A stretch of DNA of 64,000 nucleotides from Roseicyclus persicicus (GCF_012395815.1 NZ_JAAZQQ010000003.1:186001-250000), one strand, 5' to 3'. Positions 28,978-42,822 are shown, numbered from the stretch's first letter. The notes: generated by a model not told the origin, from the letters alone. A program made the numbers and translations.

Positions 28978-29538
28978 ATGTCCGACGCGAAACAGGACCA
29001 TTTCGCTGAAACCGACGCGGCCGAGGAGGCCGTGACGCCCGAGGCCGAGCCGGCGGGCGAAACCCTCGACGAGGTGGAGGCGCTGCGGATCGAACGTGAC
29101 GACCTGAAGGACCGGCTGCTGCGGACGCTGGCCGAATCGGAGAACGTGCGCAAACGTGCCGACCGCGACCGCCGCGAGGCCGAGAAATACGGCGGCACCC
29201 GCATCGTGCGCGACCTGCTGCCGGTCTACGACGCCCTGCGCCGCGCGCTGAACAGCGCCGCGGACGCGCAGGGGGCCGCCGCCGATGCCGCGCTGGTCGA
29301 GGGCGTGGAGCTGACGCTGAGGGAACTCCTGAAGGTGCTGACCAAGCACGGCGTCACGCCCATCGTGCCCGAGGTGGGCGACCGCTTCGACCCGGAAAAC
29401 CACGAGGCCATGTTCGAGGCCCCCGTGCCGGGCACCAAGGCCGGCGACATCCTGCAGGTGATGGCCGAGGGCTTCCTCCTGCACGACCGGCTGGTCCGGC
29501 CGGCGCAGGTCGGCGTGTCGTCGAACACCGCCGGCTAG
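28978..29538 (+). CDS. grpE: Nucleotide exchange factor GrpE
   Basis: GrpE (186 aa) releases ADP from DnaK in the cytoplasmic Hsp70 cycle. An acidic disordered N-terminus (about 40 residues) leads into the long coiled-coil [29 protein letters not shown]-type helix and the C-terminal beta domain with [23 protein letters not shown] lies upstream at workable spacing. Its TAG overlaps the mutS TAG tail-to-tail (CTAG). Probably co-transcribed with hrcA. Confidence 0.96.
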   Translation: MSDAKQDHFAETDAAEEAVTPEAEPAGETLDEVEALRIERDDLKDRLLRTLAESENVRKRADRDRREAEKYGGTRIVRDLLPVYDALRRALNSAADAQGAAADAALVEGVELTLRELLKVLTKHGVTPIVPEVGDRFDPENHEAMFEAPVPGTKAGDILQVMAEGFLLHDRLVRPAQVGVSSNTAG

Positions 29539-32174
29539 GATTTCTCGGCCAGGTCCTTCAGATCGTAGAGCAGCATCAGCGCCTCGCGCGCCGTCATCTC
29601 GTCGGGATGCACGGCGGCGAGGCGGTCCTTCAACGGCGACGGCCCGGCTTGTTTCACGGGCCGCGGCGGCGGCGCGGCGGCGAACAGCGGCAGGTCGTCG
29701 ATGACGGCCTTGCGGTCACCGCCCTCGCGCTCGCCCTTTTCCAGCGCATCCAGCACCTCGTGCGCCCGGGCGACGACGCTGTCGGGCAGGCCCGCAAGCT
29801 TGGCCACCTGCACCCCGTAGGACCGGTCGGCCGCGCCCTCGCGCACCTCATGGAGGAAGATCACCTCGCCCTCCCACTCCTTGACCGCCACGGTGGCGTT
29901 GCGCAGGCCGGGCAGGCGGCCCGCGAGGCTGGTCATCTCGTGGTAATGCGTGGCGAAAAGCGCGCGGCAGCGGTTCACCTCGTGCAGGTGTTCCAGCGTC
30001 GCCCAGGCGATCGACAGGCCGTCATAGGTGGCCGTCCCGCGCCCGATCTCGTCGAGGATGACCAGCGCGCGGGCATCCGCCTGGTTCAGGATCGTGGCGG
30101 TTTCCACCATCTCGACCATGAAGGTCGACCGCCCGCGGGCGAGGTCGTCGGCAGCGCCGACGCGGCTGAAGACCTGGCTGACGAGGCCGATTTCGGCGCG
30201 TTCGGCAGGCACGAAACTGCCCATTTGAGCCAGAATCGCGATCAGCGCGTTCTGGCGCAGGAAGGTCGACTTGCCCGCCATGTTCGGGCCGGTCAGGAGG
30301 GTGATGGCCGCGCCGTCACCCTCGGGGCTCAGCGTGCAGTCGTTGGCCACGAAAGGCGTACCCTCGCGGGCGAGCGCGGCCTCGACCACGGGGTGCCGCC
30401 CGCCTTCGATGGCAAAGGCGCGGTCCTCGCGCATCTCGGGCCGGGTCCAGTTGCCCTCGGTCGCCCGGCGGGCCAGCGCGGCGGCAAGGTCCAGTTCCGC
30501 CAGCGCGCGGGCGGTCAGGCCGATCCGGTCGGCCTGGCCCAGAACGGCCTCGCGCAGGGACTGGAACAGGGCGCGCTCGATCTCCTGCGCCCGGTTGCCT
30601 GCGTTGAGGATCTTGGTTTCCAGCTCCGACAGCTCCAGCGTGGTGAAGCGCACGGCGTTGGCGGTGGTCTGGCGGTGGATGAAGGTCTCGGACAGCGGCG
30701 GCGAGAGTATCTTCTGCGCATGGGTCGCCGTCGTCTCGATGAAGTAGCCCAGCACGTTGTTGTGCTTGATCTTGAGCGAGGCGACGCCCGTTGCCTCGAC
30801 ATACTCGGCCTGCATCCCCGCGATCACCCCGCGCCCCTCGTCGCGCAGCCGCCGCACCGCGTCGAGATCGGCGTCGTAGCCCGGCGCGATGCTGCCCCCG
30901 TCGCGGAGCTGCACCGGCGGTTCGGCCACCAGCGCGCGGTCGAGGAGGGCGGAGAGGTCATCGTGCCCGGCAAGGCCATCACGGGCGGCGGCAAGAACCG
31001 TCGGCAGGTCGACGCCGGACAGCGCCCCGTGCAGCGCCGCGGCGCCCGACAGCGCGTCGCGGATGGCGGCCATGTCGCGGGGGCCGCCGCGGTCGAGGGC
31101 GAGGCGCGACAGGGCGCGGTCGAGGTCGGGGATGCGGCGCAGCTGGCGCTCCAGATCGTCCCGAACCAGCCGGTCAGAGACGAAAAACGCCACCGCGTCG
31201 TGGCGGTCGCGGATCGTCTGCAGGTCGGTGGACGGCCCGGAAAGCCGCCGTTCCAGCAGACGCGCGCCCCCGGCGGTCAGGGTCCGGTCGATCACCGACA
31301 ACAGCGTGTTCGCCCGCCCGCCCGCCAGCGCGTGCGTCAGTTCCAGGTTCCGGCGCGTCGCGGCGTCGAGCTGCAGCACCTGCGCCGCGCTCTGCCGCCG
31401 TGGCGCGCGCAACAGCGGCAGGCTGCCCTTCTGCGTCAGGTCGAGGTAGTCGACCAGCGCCGCCATGGCGCCCAGCTCCGGCCGGTCGAAACTCCCGAAT
31501 CCGTCCAGCGACGCGACCCCGAACAGCCGGGCCACCCGCCCCTCGGCCGAGCGGCTGTCGAAGCTCGACGGCGCCAGCGGCGTGACGGCCGCCCCGATCT
31601 CCTCGATCGCGGCGATGCGCTCGGGCGTCATGCCGTCTGACACCAGCACCTCGCGCGGCATCAGGCGCGCCAATTCCGGCCCGAGGCGGACGGGCGGGCA
31701 GGGCATCACCCGGAAATCCCCGGTGGAGATGTCGCACCACGCCAGCGCGCCGTCGCCCCGGATCTCGGCATAGGCGGCAAGGTAGTTGTGCCGCCGCGCC
31801 TCCAGCAGCGTGTCCTCGGTCAGCGTGCCGGGGGTGACCAGCCGGATCACCTCGCGCCGGACGACGGCCTTGGACCCACGCTTCTTCGCCTCGGCGGGGT
31901 CCTCCATCTGCTCGCAGATCGCGACGCGAAACCCCTTGCGGATCAGGGTCAACAGGTAGGATTCGGCACTGTGCGCGGGCACCCCGCACATCGGGATGTC
32001 GTCGCCCAGGTGCTGCCCGCGCTTGGTCAGCGCGATATCGAGCGCCTCGGCCGCCGCCACGGCGTCGTCGAAGAACATCTCGTAGAAATCGCCCATCCGG
32101 TAGAACAAGAGCGCATCGGCATGTTGCGCCTTGATCTCCAGGTATTGCGCCATCATCGGCGTCACTTGGCTCAT
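29535..32174 (-). CDS. mutS: DNA mismatch repair protein MutS
   Basis: MutS (879 aa) recognises mispairs and starts repair. The mismatch-reading motif [14 protein letters not shown] (Phe-x-Glu) is near residue 30. The ATPase Walker A is [14 protein letters not shown], with Walker [14 protein letters not shown]. The start [13 protein letters not shown] is chosen by homology; 12 residues upstream are dropped. The C-terminal region is the short clamp-interacting tail. It is convergent with grpE and divergent from maeB. Confidence 0.97.
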   Translation of the reverse strand: MSQVTPMMAQYLEIKAQHADALLFYRMGDFYEMFFDDAVAAAEALDIALTKRGQHLGDDIPMCGVPAHSAESYLLTLIRKGFRVAICEQMEDPAEAKKRGSKAVVRREVIRLVTPGTLTEDTLLEARRHNYLAAYAEIRGDGALAWCDISTGDFRVMPCPPVRLGPELARLMPREVLVSDGMTPERIAAIEEIGAAVTPLAPSSFDSRSAEGRVARLFGVASLDGFGSFDRPELGAMAALVDYLDLTQKGSLPLLRAPRRQSAAQVLQLDAATRRNLELTHALAGGRANTLLSVIDRTLTAGGARLLERRLSGPSTDLQTIRDRHDAVAFFVSDRLVRDDLERQLRRIPDLDRALSRLALDRGGPRDMAAIRDALSGAAALHGALSGVDLPTVLAAARDGLAGHDDLSALLDRALVAEPPVQLRDGGSIAPGYDADLDAVRRLRDEGRGVIAGMQAEYVEATGVASLKIKHNNVLGYFIETTATHAQKILSPPLSETFIHRQTTANAVRFTTLELSELETKILNAGNRAQEIERALFQSLREAVLGQADRIGLTARALAELDLAAALARRATEGNWTRPEMREDRAFAIEGGRHPVVEAALAREGTPFVANDCTLSPEGDGAAITLLTGPNMAGKSTFLRQNALIAILAQMGSFVPAERAEIGLVSQVFSRVGAADDLARGRSTFMVEMVETATILNQADARALVILDEIGRGTATYDGLSIAWATLEHLHEVNRCRALFATHYHEMTSLAGRLPGLRNATVAVKEWEGEVIFLHEVREGAADRSYGVQVAKLAGLPDSVVARAHEVLDALEKGEREGGDRKAVIDDLPLFAAAPPPRPVKQAGPSPLKDRLAAVHPDEMTAREALMLLYDLKDLAEKS

Positions 32175-32307
32175 CCCGCCCCCCGCAGTCGCGGGCCCGA
32201 GCCTACGCAAGCGCCGGGGCGGATTGAAGCGGCAAAAGGCCCTTGTTGCCGGGGGGCCGCGCTGTGGCTACACCAAGTGCCGGATGAAGGGGAGGACGCG
32301 CCGCACC

Positions 32308-34572
<2,265 letters not shown>

Positions 34573-34602
34573 CCGCGTTTGCGCTTTGGATGCGCCTTCC
34601 GG

Positions 34603-34623
34603 GTGTGTATGTTGGGCACACAC
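34603..34623. promoter_or_regulatory. Candidate ccdAB operator
   Basis: Inverted repeat GTGTGT (34603-34608) and ACACAC (34618-34623) with a 9-base spacer that contains TATGTT, a possible -10. It lies 12 bp before the antitoxin start, where CcdA-type antitoxins bind to repress their own operon. No good -35 was found. Confidence 0.42.
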
Positions 34624-34635
34624 GGAGGGTGCACC

Positions 34636-34851
34636 ATGGGCAAGCAGCGGACCAACATCACGATCGACGCCGACCTCCTGGCCTATGCGCGGGAGAAGGG
34701 CCTGAACGTGTCGGCCATCACGGAGGAGGCACTTCGCGCCGCCCGGCGCGAGGCGTGGGCGCAGGAGAACGCGGCAGCCATCGACTCGCTGAACGCGTGG
34801 GTCGAGCAGAACGGTCTGCCGCTGGCGAAATATCAGGTGCTCAAGGTCTGA
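34636..34851 (+). CDS. ccdA: CcdA-like type II antitoxin
   Basis: A 71-aa protein with an N-terminal ribbon-helix-helix (RTNITIDADLLAYAREKGLNVSAITEEALR) for operator binding. Its C-terminal toxin-wrapping tail, WAQENAAAIDSLNAWVEQNGLPLAKY, is the pattern of CcdA family antitoxins. CGGAGGG lies 7 bases before the ATG, so upstream in-frame Met codons were not used. It overlaps the toxin gene by one base (TGATG), giving coupled translation with antitoxin first. Confidence 0.88.
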   Translation: MGKQRTNITIDADLLAYAREKGLNVSAITEEALRAARREAWAQENAAAIDSLNAWVEQNGLPLAKYQVLKV

Positions 34852-35144
34852 TGGCGCAGTATCGGGTCTACCGCCTGCAAGGGGGCGAGCTGGTGCTCGA
34901 CCTTCAGACCGACATGATCGCGACGTCCACCCGAATCGTCGCGCGCCTCGTGCCGCCCGAGGAGGTCGGGCCGGCCCTGAAGGACGCCACGCCGATCCTG
35001 CGGGTGGACGGGCGGCCCATGTTGCTCCTGACGACGCACATGGCGGCTGTGCCGGGGGCGATCCTGCAGGACGAGGTGCAGGATCTGTCGGGTGACAGCT
35101 ACACCATCCTCCGCGCCGTCGACATGGTGTTCACCGGGATCTGA
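34851..35144 (+). CDS. ccdB: CcdB-like toxin
   Basis: A 97-aa CcdB-family protein (F-plasmid CcdB is 101 aa). YRVYRLQGGELVLDLQTDMI, PILRVDGRPMLLLTTHMAAVP and the closing IL.AVDMVFTGI align with CcdB. CcdB traps gyrase-DNA complexes through its C-terminal Trp-Gly-Ile. Here the last residues are Phe-Thr-Gly-Ile, so the Trp needed for gyrase poisoning is absent. It may be a weakened toxin, one with another target, or a relic kept with its antitoxin. It abuts dnaJ tail-to-tail. Confidence 0.85.
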   Translation: MAQYRVYRLQGGELVLDLQTDMIATSTRIVARLVPPEEVGPALKDATPILRVDGRPMLLLTTHMAAVPGAILQDEVQDLSGDSYTILRAVDMVFTGI

Positions 35145-35147
35145 GGC

Positions 35148-36305
35148 TCAGCCGGTCATCCCGTCCCAGAAGTTCTTGACCTTGTCGAAGAACCCGCTGG
35201 CGTTGGGGTTGTTCGACTTGGCGCTGATCTCCTCGAACTTGCGCAGCAGGTCCTTCTGCTCGGAGGTCAGCTTCACCGGCGTCTCGACCTGCAGCTCGAT
35301 GTACATGTCGCCGATGCCGGGGCCGCGGAGCTGGGGCATCCCCTTGCCGCGCAGGCGCATCTGGCGACCCGATTGCGAGCCCTCGGGCACCTTCACGCGG
35401 GACCGGCCGCCGTCGATCGTCGGCACCTCGATCTCGCCGCCGAGCGCGGCCTTCACCATCGACACCGGAACCCGGCAGAACAGGTCGATGCCGTCGCGCT
35501 GGAACAGGGTGTGCTCGCCGACCTCGATGAAGATGTAGAGATCGCCCGCCGGCCCGCCGCGCAGGCCCGCCTCGCCCTCGCCCGACAGGCGGATGCGGGT
35601 GCCGGTCTCCACCCCCGCGGGGATGTTCACCGACAGCGCCCGCTCCTTTTGCTGGCGGCCGGCGCCGCCGCAGGTGCGGCAGGGGTTCTTGACGATCTGG
35701 CCGACGCCCGAGCAGGTCGGGCAGGTCCGTTCCACGGTGAAGAAGCCCTGCTGCGCGCGCACCTTGCCCATGCCGGAACAGGTGGGGCAGGTGGTGGGCT
35801 CGGCGCCACCCTCCGAGCCGGTCCCGTTGCACGACCCGCAAGCGACCGAGCTGGGCACGGTGATCTGCTTGGTCAGGCCCGCGTAGGCCTCCTCGAGACT
35901 GATCCTGAGGTTGTAGCGCAGGTCCGAGCCGCGGCTGGCGCGGGTGCGGGCGCCGCCGCGCTGGCCGCCCATGAAGTCGCCGAACAGGTCCTCGAACACG
36001 TCCGAGAAGGCGCTGGCGAAATCGCCCTGCCCGGGCCGCCCGCCGAAGCCGCCGGCGCGCGCGCCGCCCGCCATGCCGCCGTCGAAGGCCGCGTGGCCGA
36101 AGCGGTCGTAGGCCGCCTTCTTGTCGGGGTCCTTGAGCACGTCATAGGCCTCGTTCACTTCCTTGAACTGGGCCTCAGCGTCGGGGTTGTCGGAATTGCG
36201 GTCGGGGTGAAGCTCCTTCGCCTTCTGGCGATAGGCCTTCTTGAGCTCTTCGGCGGAGGCGCCCTTCGAGACCCCGAGCACCTCGTAGTAATCGCGCTTT
36301 GCCAT
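35148..36305 (-). CDS. dnaJ: Chaperone protein DnaJ
   Basis: DnaJ (385 aa) is the Hsp40 that delivers clients to DnaK and stimulates its ATPase. J-domain with HPDR at residues 33-36. A Gly/Phe-rich region near 75-115 follows, then four CxxCxGxG zinc motifs ([32 protein letters not shown]) around 150-210 and two C-terminal substrate-binding domains. It follows dnaK by 70 bp that contain a hairpin. Confidence 0.97.
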   Translation of the reverse strand: MAKRDYYEVLGVSKGASAEELKKAYRQKAKELHPDRNSDNPDAEAQFKEVNEAYDVLKDPDKKAAYDRFGHAAFDGGMAGGARAGGFGGRPGQGDFASAFSDVFEDLFGDFMGGQRGGARTRASRGSDLRYNLRISLEEAYAGLTKQITVPSSVACGSCNGTGSEGGAEPTTCPTCSGMGKVRAQQGFFTVERTCPTCSGVGQIVKNPCRTCGGAGRQQKERALSVNIPAGVETGTRIRLSGEGEAGLRGGPAGDLYIFIEVGEHTLFQRDGIDLFCRVPVSMVKAALGGEIEVPTIDGGRSRVKVPEGSQSGRQMRLRGKGMPQLRGPGIGDMYIELQVETPVKLTSEQKDLLRKFEEISAKSNNPNASGFFDKVKNFWDGMTG

Positions 36306-36328
36306 GTCGTTCCTTCCCTGAACGCATG

Positions 36329-36355
36329 GACCGGCCAGGGTTGCCCCGGCCGGTC
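36329..36355. terminator. dnaK-dnaJ intercistronic stem-loop
   Basis: Arms GACCGGCC (36329-36336) and GGCCGGTC (36348-36355) pair exactly, with three more possible pairs inside. There is no T-run. Such a hairpin between dnaK and dnaJ would give partial termination or protect the dnaK mRNA end, lowering DnaJ relative to DnaK. Confidence 0.6.
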
Positions 36356-36375
36356 GCCTTGGTCACGTCACGCGA

Positions 36376-38283
<1,908 letters not shown>

Positions 38284-38402
38284 GTCGATCAGGTCCCTTC
38301 TTTCAAGCGAACGGGCGGTGGCGGGTCCGTTCCGGCCCCCGATGCCGCCTTGCAGATGGCTATGGAATTGGCCGGGATGCACGCCCCGACCGGTTCGGAG
38401 GG

Positions 38403-38431
38403 TATATAGGAGGGGGGTCTGGGCCCTGCAA
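38403..38431 (-). promoter_or_regulatory. Heat-shock (RpoH-like) promoter of dnaK
   Basis: On the minus strand TTGCAG (38431-38426) and TATATA (38408-38403) with a 17-base spacer; the -35 is extended as GCTTGCAG. This matches the CTTG...TATNT pattern of alphaproteobacterial RpoH promoters. The leader to dnaK would be about 110 bases. The hslV promoter has the same -35 and spacing. Confidence 0.7.
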
Positions 38432-38466
38432 GCGGGGCCGTCGGACCGGAAAAGGAGGAAATTCGC

Positions 38467-39072
38467 GTGATTTCGGCGCTGGATGTGGGGGGTGTGGCGG
38501 TGTGGGCGGGCTGGCTGTCGCCCGCGGCGCAGGCCCAGATGGTCGCGGATGTCCGCGCGGTGGCCGCGGCCGCGCCCTTCTTCACCCCCGAGACGCCGCG
38601 GGGGCAGAAGATGTCGGTGCGGATGACGGCGGCGGGCGACTACGGCTGGGTCAGCGACCGGCGCGGCTATCGCTACGAGCGCCGCCACCCCTCGGGCGTG
38701 GCCTGGCCGCCGATCCCCGGGTCGGTGCTGGCGGTGTGGCGGGCGCTGTCGGGGGTCGACCGCGCGCCCCAGTGCTGCCTCGTGAACTGGTACGGCGAGG
38801 GCGCGAAGATGGGCCTGCACCAGGACCGCGACGAGGCCGATCTCGCCATGCCGGTGGTGTCGATCTCGCTGGGCGACGACGCGCTGTTCCGTGTCGGCGG
38901 GACCGTCCGGGGTGGGCCCACGCGGTCGGTCTGGCTGCGGTCGGGCGACGTGGCGGTGCTGGGCGGTGCGGCGCGGCTGGCCTACCACGGGATCGACCGG
39001 GTGCGCCCGGGGTCGTCCACCCTGCTGCCCCGGGGCGGGCGGATCAACCTGACGCTGCGCGTGGTGGATTAG
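38467..39072 (+). CDS. alkB: AlkB-type DNA/RNA repair dioxygenase
   Basis: AlkB (201 aa) is an Fe(II)/2-oxoglutarate dioxygenase that oxidatively removes alkyl groups such as 1-methyladenine and 3-methylcytosine. Iron ligands appear as His118 and Asp120 (LHQDRDE) and His174 (YHGI). Arg192 and Arg198 in GGRINLTLR bind 2-oxoglutarate and substrate. The start is GTG with a strong AGGAGG 8 bases upstream. It is divergent from dnaK and overlaps the export permease gene tail-to-tail by 4 bases. Confidence 0.93.
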   Translation: MISALDVGGVAVWAGWLSPAAQAQMVADVRAVAAAAPFFTPETPRGQKMSVRMTAAGDYGWVSDRRGYRYERRHPSGVAWPPIPGSVLAVWRALSGVDRAPQCCLVNWYGEGAKMGLHQDRDEADLAMPVVSISLGDDALFRVGGTVRGGPTRSVWLRSGDVAVLGGAARLAYHGIDRVRPGSSTLLPRGGRINLTLRVVD

Positions 39073-39890
39073 CGCCCGGCGCTCCAGCTCGCCGAGGCGT
39101 GCTTGCGGGTATAGGCCTCGGCCATGAAGCCGATGAGCAGGCCGACCAGCGTGAAATACAGCGGGTATTCCCAGTTGGAGTGGTGCGGGAAATAGTTCCG
39201 GAACACGAAGCCGCGCGACTGGTCGATGATGTGGAACAGCGGGTTCCAGTCGAAGAAGGCGATGATCGACGTCGGCAGCATGTTGGCGACGAACATCTTG
39301 CCCGAGGCGATCATGTTGGCGCGGACATAGACCAGCTGGATGATGTGCACGAGGTCCGGCGCCCAGGGCTTGGCCGCCATCAGGACGATCCCGATCACGC
39401 AGCCCGTGGACCAGGCCAGCAGGAACATCAGGAAGGCGCCGGGCCAGTAGTGGATGTCGAGCGGCGTGAACAGCGTGTGCAGCACCAGGAGCAGCACGAA
39501 CAGGCTGACCGTCTTGATGTAGAGCACGGACAGCGCCGTCGACAGGATCGACACCAGCGTGTTCATCGGCGCGTGCTGCATCATCGCCGAGGTGGGCCCC
39601 TCGGCGTTCATCACCTGCTGCACCGCCTGGATATGGGTGAGATAGGCGAAGATGCCGGTCATCAGGTACAGCATGAAATCGCCGCGCACCGAGACCGAGC
39701 GTTGCCCCAGCACGGTGAACATCACGTAGAAAGCCGCGATGAACAGCATCGACTGCACCACGCTGAGCACGATCGCCCAGATCGCGTTGCGGTGCTTCTG
39801 CCGCACCTGCCGGGCCGCCGCGAAATAGGTCAGCTGCAGCATGTTCAGCGCGAGGCTGAGCGTGGATCGTGTGCGTCTGGCCTCGAACAT
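39069..39890 (-). CDS. ABC-2 type polysaccharide export permease (KpsM/Wzm-like)
   Basis: A 273-aa inner-membrane protein with six hydrophobic segments (around residues 38-60, 70-90, 115-140, 145-170, 175-190, 240-260). It has the ABC-2 layout of capsule and O-antigen exporters. The stretch near the C-terminus, [16 protein letters not shown], is typical of KpsM/BexB permeases. Its ATPase partner (KpsT/Wzt) is not next to it nor elsewhere in the window. The neighbouring cysQ, kdsB and glycosyltransferases support a role in surface glycan export. Confidence 0.85.
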   Translation of the reverse strand: MFEARRTRSTLSLALNMLQLTYFAAARQVRQKHRNAIWAIVLSVVQSMLFIAAFYVMFTVLGQRSVSVRGDFMLYLMTGIFAYLTHIQAVQQVMNAEGPTSAMMQHAPMNTLVSILSTALSVLYIKTVSLFVLLLVLHTLFTPLDIHYWPGAFLMFLLAWSTGCVIGIVLMAAKPWAPDLVHIIQLVYVRANMIASGKMFVANMLPTSIIAFFDWNPLFHIIDQSRGFVFRNYFPHHSNWEYPLYFTLVGLLIGFMAEAYTRKHASASWSAGR

Positions 39891-40034
39891 GCGCGGTGTG
39901 CCCCGCTTGCTACCTGTGGTCTGCTCTGCCCGTGTTTCGTCGCGCGGCGGGGAGGGCCGGACTTGCCCCGCGGGCCTGTGGCGACGATAACGCGCGAGGA
40001 GTTAACAGGCAATCAAGGCCAAATGGAGGCGGAT

Positions 40035-40832
40035 GTGGATTACGATCGGATGATGCGGGTGTTCCGGGCGGCCGCGATCGAGGCGGGCGACCGCATCATG
40101 GAGATCTACGGCGCCGAGGATTTCGAGGTGCGCGCCAAGTCCGACGCCAGCCCTGTGACCGAGGCCGACGAGGCCGCCGACGCGCTGATCTCGGCGCGGC
40201 TGCGGGTGGCCTTTCCCGACCTGCCGCTGGTGACCGAGGAACAGGCCGACAGCCACGACCAGTCGGCCGCGACTTTCCTGATCGTCGACCCGCTGGACGG
40301 CACCAAGGAATTCGTCCAGCGCCGCGGGGATTTCACCGTGAACATCGCCTTTGTCGAGGCCGGCGTCCCCGTCCGCGGCGTGGTCTATGCCCCGGCCAAG
40401 GGGCGGCTGTTCTACACCGACGCCGAGGGCAACAGCGTCGAGGAAGACGGCCCCTTCGACATCGAGAAAACAGGCTCCGTGCGGCCGATCCGGGTCGGAA
40501 AACCGGACAACGCGGCGCTCTACGTCGTCGCGTCCAAGTCGCACCGGGACGCGGCGACCGACGCCTACATCGCCCACTACGGCGTCGCCGACCTGAAGAG
40601 CGCCGGATCCTCGCTCAAGTTCTGCCTCGTGGCGACCGGCGAGGCCGATCTCTACCCGCGGCTCGGGCGCACGATGGAGTGGGACACGGCGGCCGGCGAC
40701 GCGGTGCTGCGCGGCGCGGGAGGGCACGTGATCCGCTTCGAGGACCACGCGCCCTTCACCTACGGCAAGCCGGGTTTCGCCAACGGCTTCTTCATCGCCC
40801 ATGCGCCGGGCGTCGCGCTGGTGAAACCTTGA
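40035..40832 (+). CDS. cysQ: 3'(2'),5'-bisphosphate nucleotidase CysQ
   Basis: CysQ (265 aa from this start) dephosphorylates 3'-phosphoadenosine 5'-phosphate (PAP), the by-product of PAPS-dependent sulfate transfer. Inositol-monophosphatase-family metal motifs are VTEEQAD, VDPLDGTKEF and MEWDTAAGDAVL; the Lys in DGTKEF is the CysQ form. GTG 40035 has GGAGG five bases upstream; ATG 40023, four codons earlier, is the alternative start. Its TGA overlaps the TTG start of kdsB. Confidence 0.92.
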   Translation: MDYDRMMRVFRAAAIEAGDRIMEIYGAEDFEVRAKSDASPVTEADEAADALISARLRVAFPDLPLVTEEQADSHDQSAATFLIVDPLDGTKEFVQRRGDFTVNIAFVEAGVPVRGVVYAPAKGRLFYTDAEGNSVEEDGPFDIEKTGSVRPIRVGKPDNAALYVVASKSHRDAATDAYIAHYGVADLKSAGSSLKFCLVATGEADLYPRLGRTMEWDTAAGDAVLRGAGGHVIRFEDHAPFTYGKPGFANGFFIAHAPGVALVKP

Positions 40833-41629
40833 GCGTCGTCTGCGTCATCCCGGCGCGCTACGCCTCGACCCGCTACCCGGGCAAGCCGCTGGCGTTGCTG
40901 CGCGGCGCGACCGGCGAGGCCCGCAGCCTGATCGAACGCAGCTGGCGCGCGGCCTGCGAGGTGTCGGGCTTCGACGCGATCCACGTCGCCACCGATGACG
41001 ACCGCATCGCCGAGGCCGCCCGCGCCTTTGGCGCCAGTGTCCTGATGACCTCGTCGGACGCCCGCAACGGCACCGAGCGCTGCGCCGAGGCGCTGGCGCA
41101 GCTGGGCGAGGGTGTCGAGATGGTGGTGAACCTGCAGGGCGACGCGCCGCTGACGCCGCCCTGGTTCCTCGAGGCGCTGATCGCGGGCCTGCGCGCCGAC
41201 AGCCAGGCCGCACTCGCCACCCCGATCCTGCGCTGCGACGGCGAGACGCTGGCCGCGCTCAAGGCCGACCGCGCCGCCGGGCGCGTGGGCGGCACCACGG
41301 CGGTGGTCGATAGCGCGATGCGGGGGCTCTACTTCTCCAAGGAAGTGATCCCCTACACCTCCAGCCCTTACGCCGCCGAGGCGCCGACGCCGGTGTTCCA
41401 CCATGTGGGCGTCTACGCCTACCGGCCGTGGGCGCTGCACGCCTATCCCGACTGGCCGGTCGGGCCGCTGGAGACGCTGGAGGGGCTGGAGCAGCTGCGC
41501 TTCCTCGAGGCCGGCCATGCCGTGCGCTGCGTCGAGGTCGAGGCGCGCGGGCGCAAGTTCTGGGAGCTGAACAACCCCGAGGACATCCCCCGGATCGAGG
41601 CGATGCTGGCCCAGATGGGCCTGCCCTGA
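40829..41629 (+). CDS. kdsB: 3-deoxy-manno-octulosonate cytidylyltransferase (CMP-Kdo synthase)
   Basis: KdsB (266 aa) activates Kdo with CTP to CMP-Kdo for lipopolysaccharide inner core or capsule linkers. IPARYASTRYPGKPLA is the nucleotide-binding signature near the N-terminus. Other family motifs are ATDDDRIAEAA, VVNLQGDAPLTPP and HHVGVYAYRPWAL. The start is TTG, overlapping the cysQ stop (TTGA); no ATG or GTG is available in frame nearby, so coupling to cysQ probably matters. Next to a KpsM-like permease, it could be a capsule-type copy. Confidence 0.92.
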   Translation: MSVVCVIPARYASTRYPGKPLALLRGATGEARSLIERSWRAACEVSGFDAIHVATDDDRIAEAARAFGASVLMTSSDARNGTERCAEALAQLGEGVEMVVNLQGDAPLTPPWFLEALIAGLRADSQAALATPILRCDGETLAALKADRAAGRVGGTTAVVDSAMRGLYFSKEVIPYTSSPYAAEAPTPVFHHVGVYAYRPWALHAYPDWPVGPLETLEGLEQLRFLEAGHAVRCVEVEARGRKFWELNNPEDIPRIEAMLAQMGLP

Positions 41630-42822
41630 TGGACGCCCCGCGGCTGAGCGTGGTCGTGGTCAGCGCCGGGCGCCCCCGCGCGCTGGCCCGCTGCCTCACC
41701 GCGCTGGGCCAGCTGCGCTCCACCCGGGTCGAGGCGATCGTGGTCGCCGACGCGCCGGGGCTGGCGGTCGCGCGGGCGCATCCGCTGGCCGACCGGCTGG
41801 TGCTGCTGCCGCAGGGCGAGGAGAACATCTCGGCCGCGCGCAACGCCGGGATCGCCGCGGCGGCGGGCGAGGTGGTGGCCTTTGTCGACGACGACGCGGT
41901 GCCCGAGCCCGGCTGGGCCGAGGCGATCCTGGCCGGGTTCGACGACCCGCAGGTGATGGCGGCGACCGGGCCGGTGATCGGGCGCAACGGGTTCTCGCTT
42001 CAGTGGGGGCGGATGGCGGTGGACGCCACCGGCCGCGACCGCTGGCTGGCCGCGGACGAGACGCCGGGGCCGGCCGAGGCGCCGAAGCTGCACGGCACCA
42101 ACATGGCGCTCCGGCGGGACTGTGTGACCCGAACGGGCGGGTTCGACACCGGTTTCCGCTTCTATCTCGACGAGACCGACCTTGCCCTTCGGTTGCACCG
42201 CGCCGGTGACCGGATGGCCTGGCTGCCCGGCGCGGTGGTGCATCACGGCTTTGCGGCCAGCCGGCGCCGGACCGAGGACCGGGTGCCGCTGGACCTGTTC
42301 GACGTCGGCGCCTCCACGGCGCTGTTCCTGCGCAAGCACGCCCCCGACGCGCTGGAACCGGCGCTGTCGCAGCTGGAGGCCGACCAGCGGGCGCGTCTGT
42401 TGCGGCTGGCGCGGCGGCGCAGGCTCGGGGCGCGCGAGATGCGGGCACTGATGGAGAGCCTGGCCGCCGGGATCGCCGAGGGGCGTGGCCGCGACAGCGC
42501 GGTGCCGGCGCTGTCGCCGTCGGACCGGCCCTTCCTGCCGCTCCGCCGCGACCTGCCGCCCGCCATGGCCGGCCTGCACGGCTGGCGGCACCGGGCCGGC
42601 GCGCTGCGGGCCGAGGCGGCGGCGCGGGTGGCCGAGGGCCAGCCGGTGGCGCTGGTCCTGCTGGACCCGACGCCGCGCAAGCACCGGTTGAGCTTTACCG
42701 AGGGGGGCTGGTGGGAACAGATGGGCGGCCTCTACGGCCCGTCGGACCGTGCCGGACCGCGCCTGCAGCCGTGGCGGTATCGCAGCCGAACCGCCGCCGA
42801 ATTGCGCAGATGGGCCATGTAA
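41629..42822 (+). CDS. Family 2 glycosyltransferase
   Basis: A 397-aa protein with an N-terminal GT-A domain: SVVVVSAGRPRALARCL (7-23), FVDDDAVPEPGW with the metal-binding Asp run at 87-89, and later FYLDETDLALRLHRAG (the ED-type catalytic region). The C-terminal 170 residues are Arg/Ala-rich with no domain I recognise. It lacks membrane spans. One-base overlap with kdsB (TGATG) places it in the cysQ-kdsB operon. Donor and acceptor sugars are unknown. Confidence 0.86.
   Translation: MDAPRLSVVVVSAGRPRALARCLTALGQLRSTRVEAIVVADAPGLAVARAHPLADRLVLLPQGEENISAARNAGIAAAAGEVVAFVDDDAVPEPGWAEAILAGFDDPQVMAATGPVIGRNGFSLQWGRMAVDATGRDRWLAADETPGPAEAPKLHGTNMALRRDCVTRTGGFDTGFRFYLDETDLALRLHRAGDRMAWLPGAVVHHGFAASRRRTEDRVPLDLFDVGASTALFLRKHAPDALEPALSQLEADQRARLLRLARRRRLGAREMRALMESLAAGIAEGRGRDSAVPALSPSDRPFLPLRRDLPPAMAGLHGWRHRAGALRAEAAARVAEGQPVALVLLDPTPRKHRLSFTEGGWWEQMGGLYGPSDRAGPRLQPWRYRSRTAAELRRWAM

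Noticed and set aside
29650-29659. Half parS site (TGTTTCACGG) in mutS
   Set aside because: Only one half matches; the second half is lost, so ParB would not be expected to nucleate here.
34603-35144. The ccdAB region as evidence of an integrated plasmid or phage island
   Set aside because: The pair sits between core genes maeB and dnaJ with no integrase, tRNA target, direct repeats or other mobile genes nearby.
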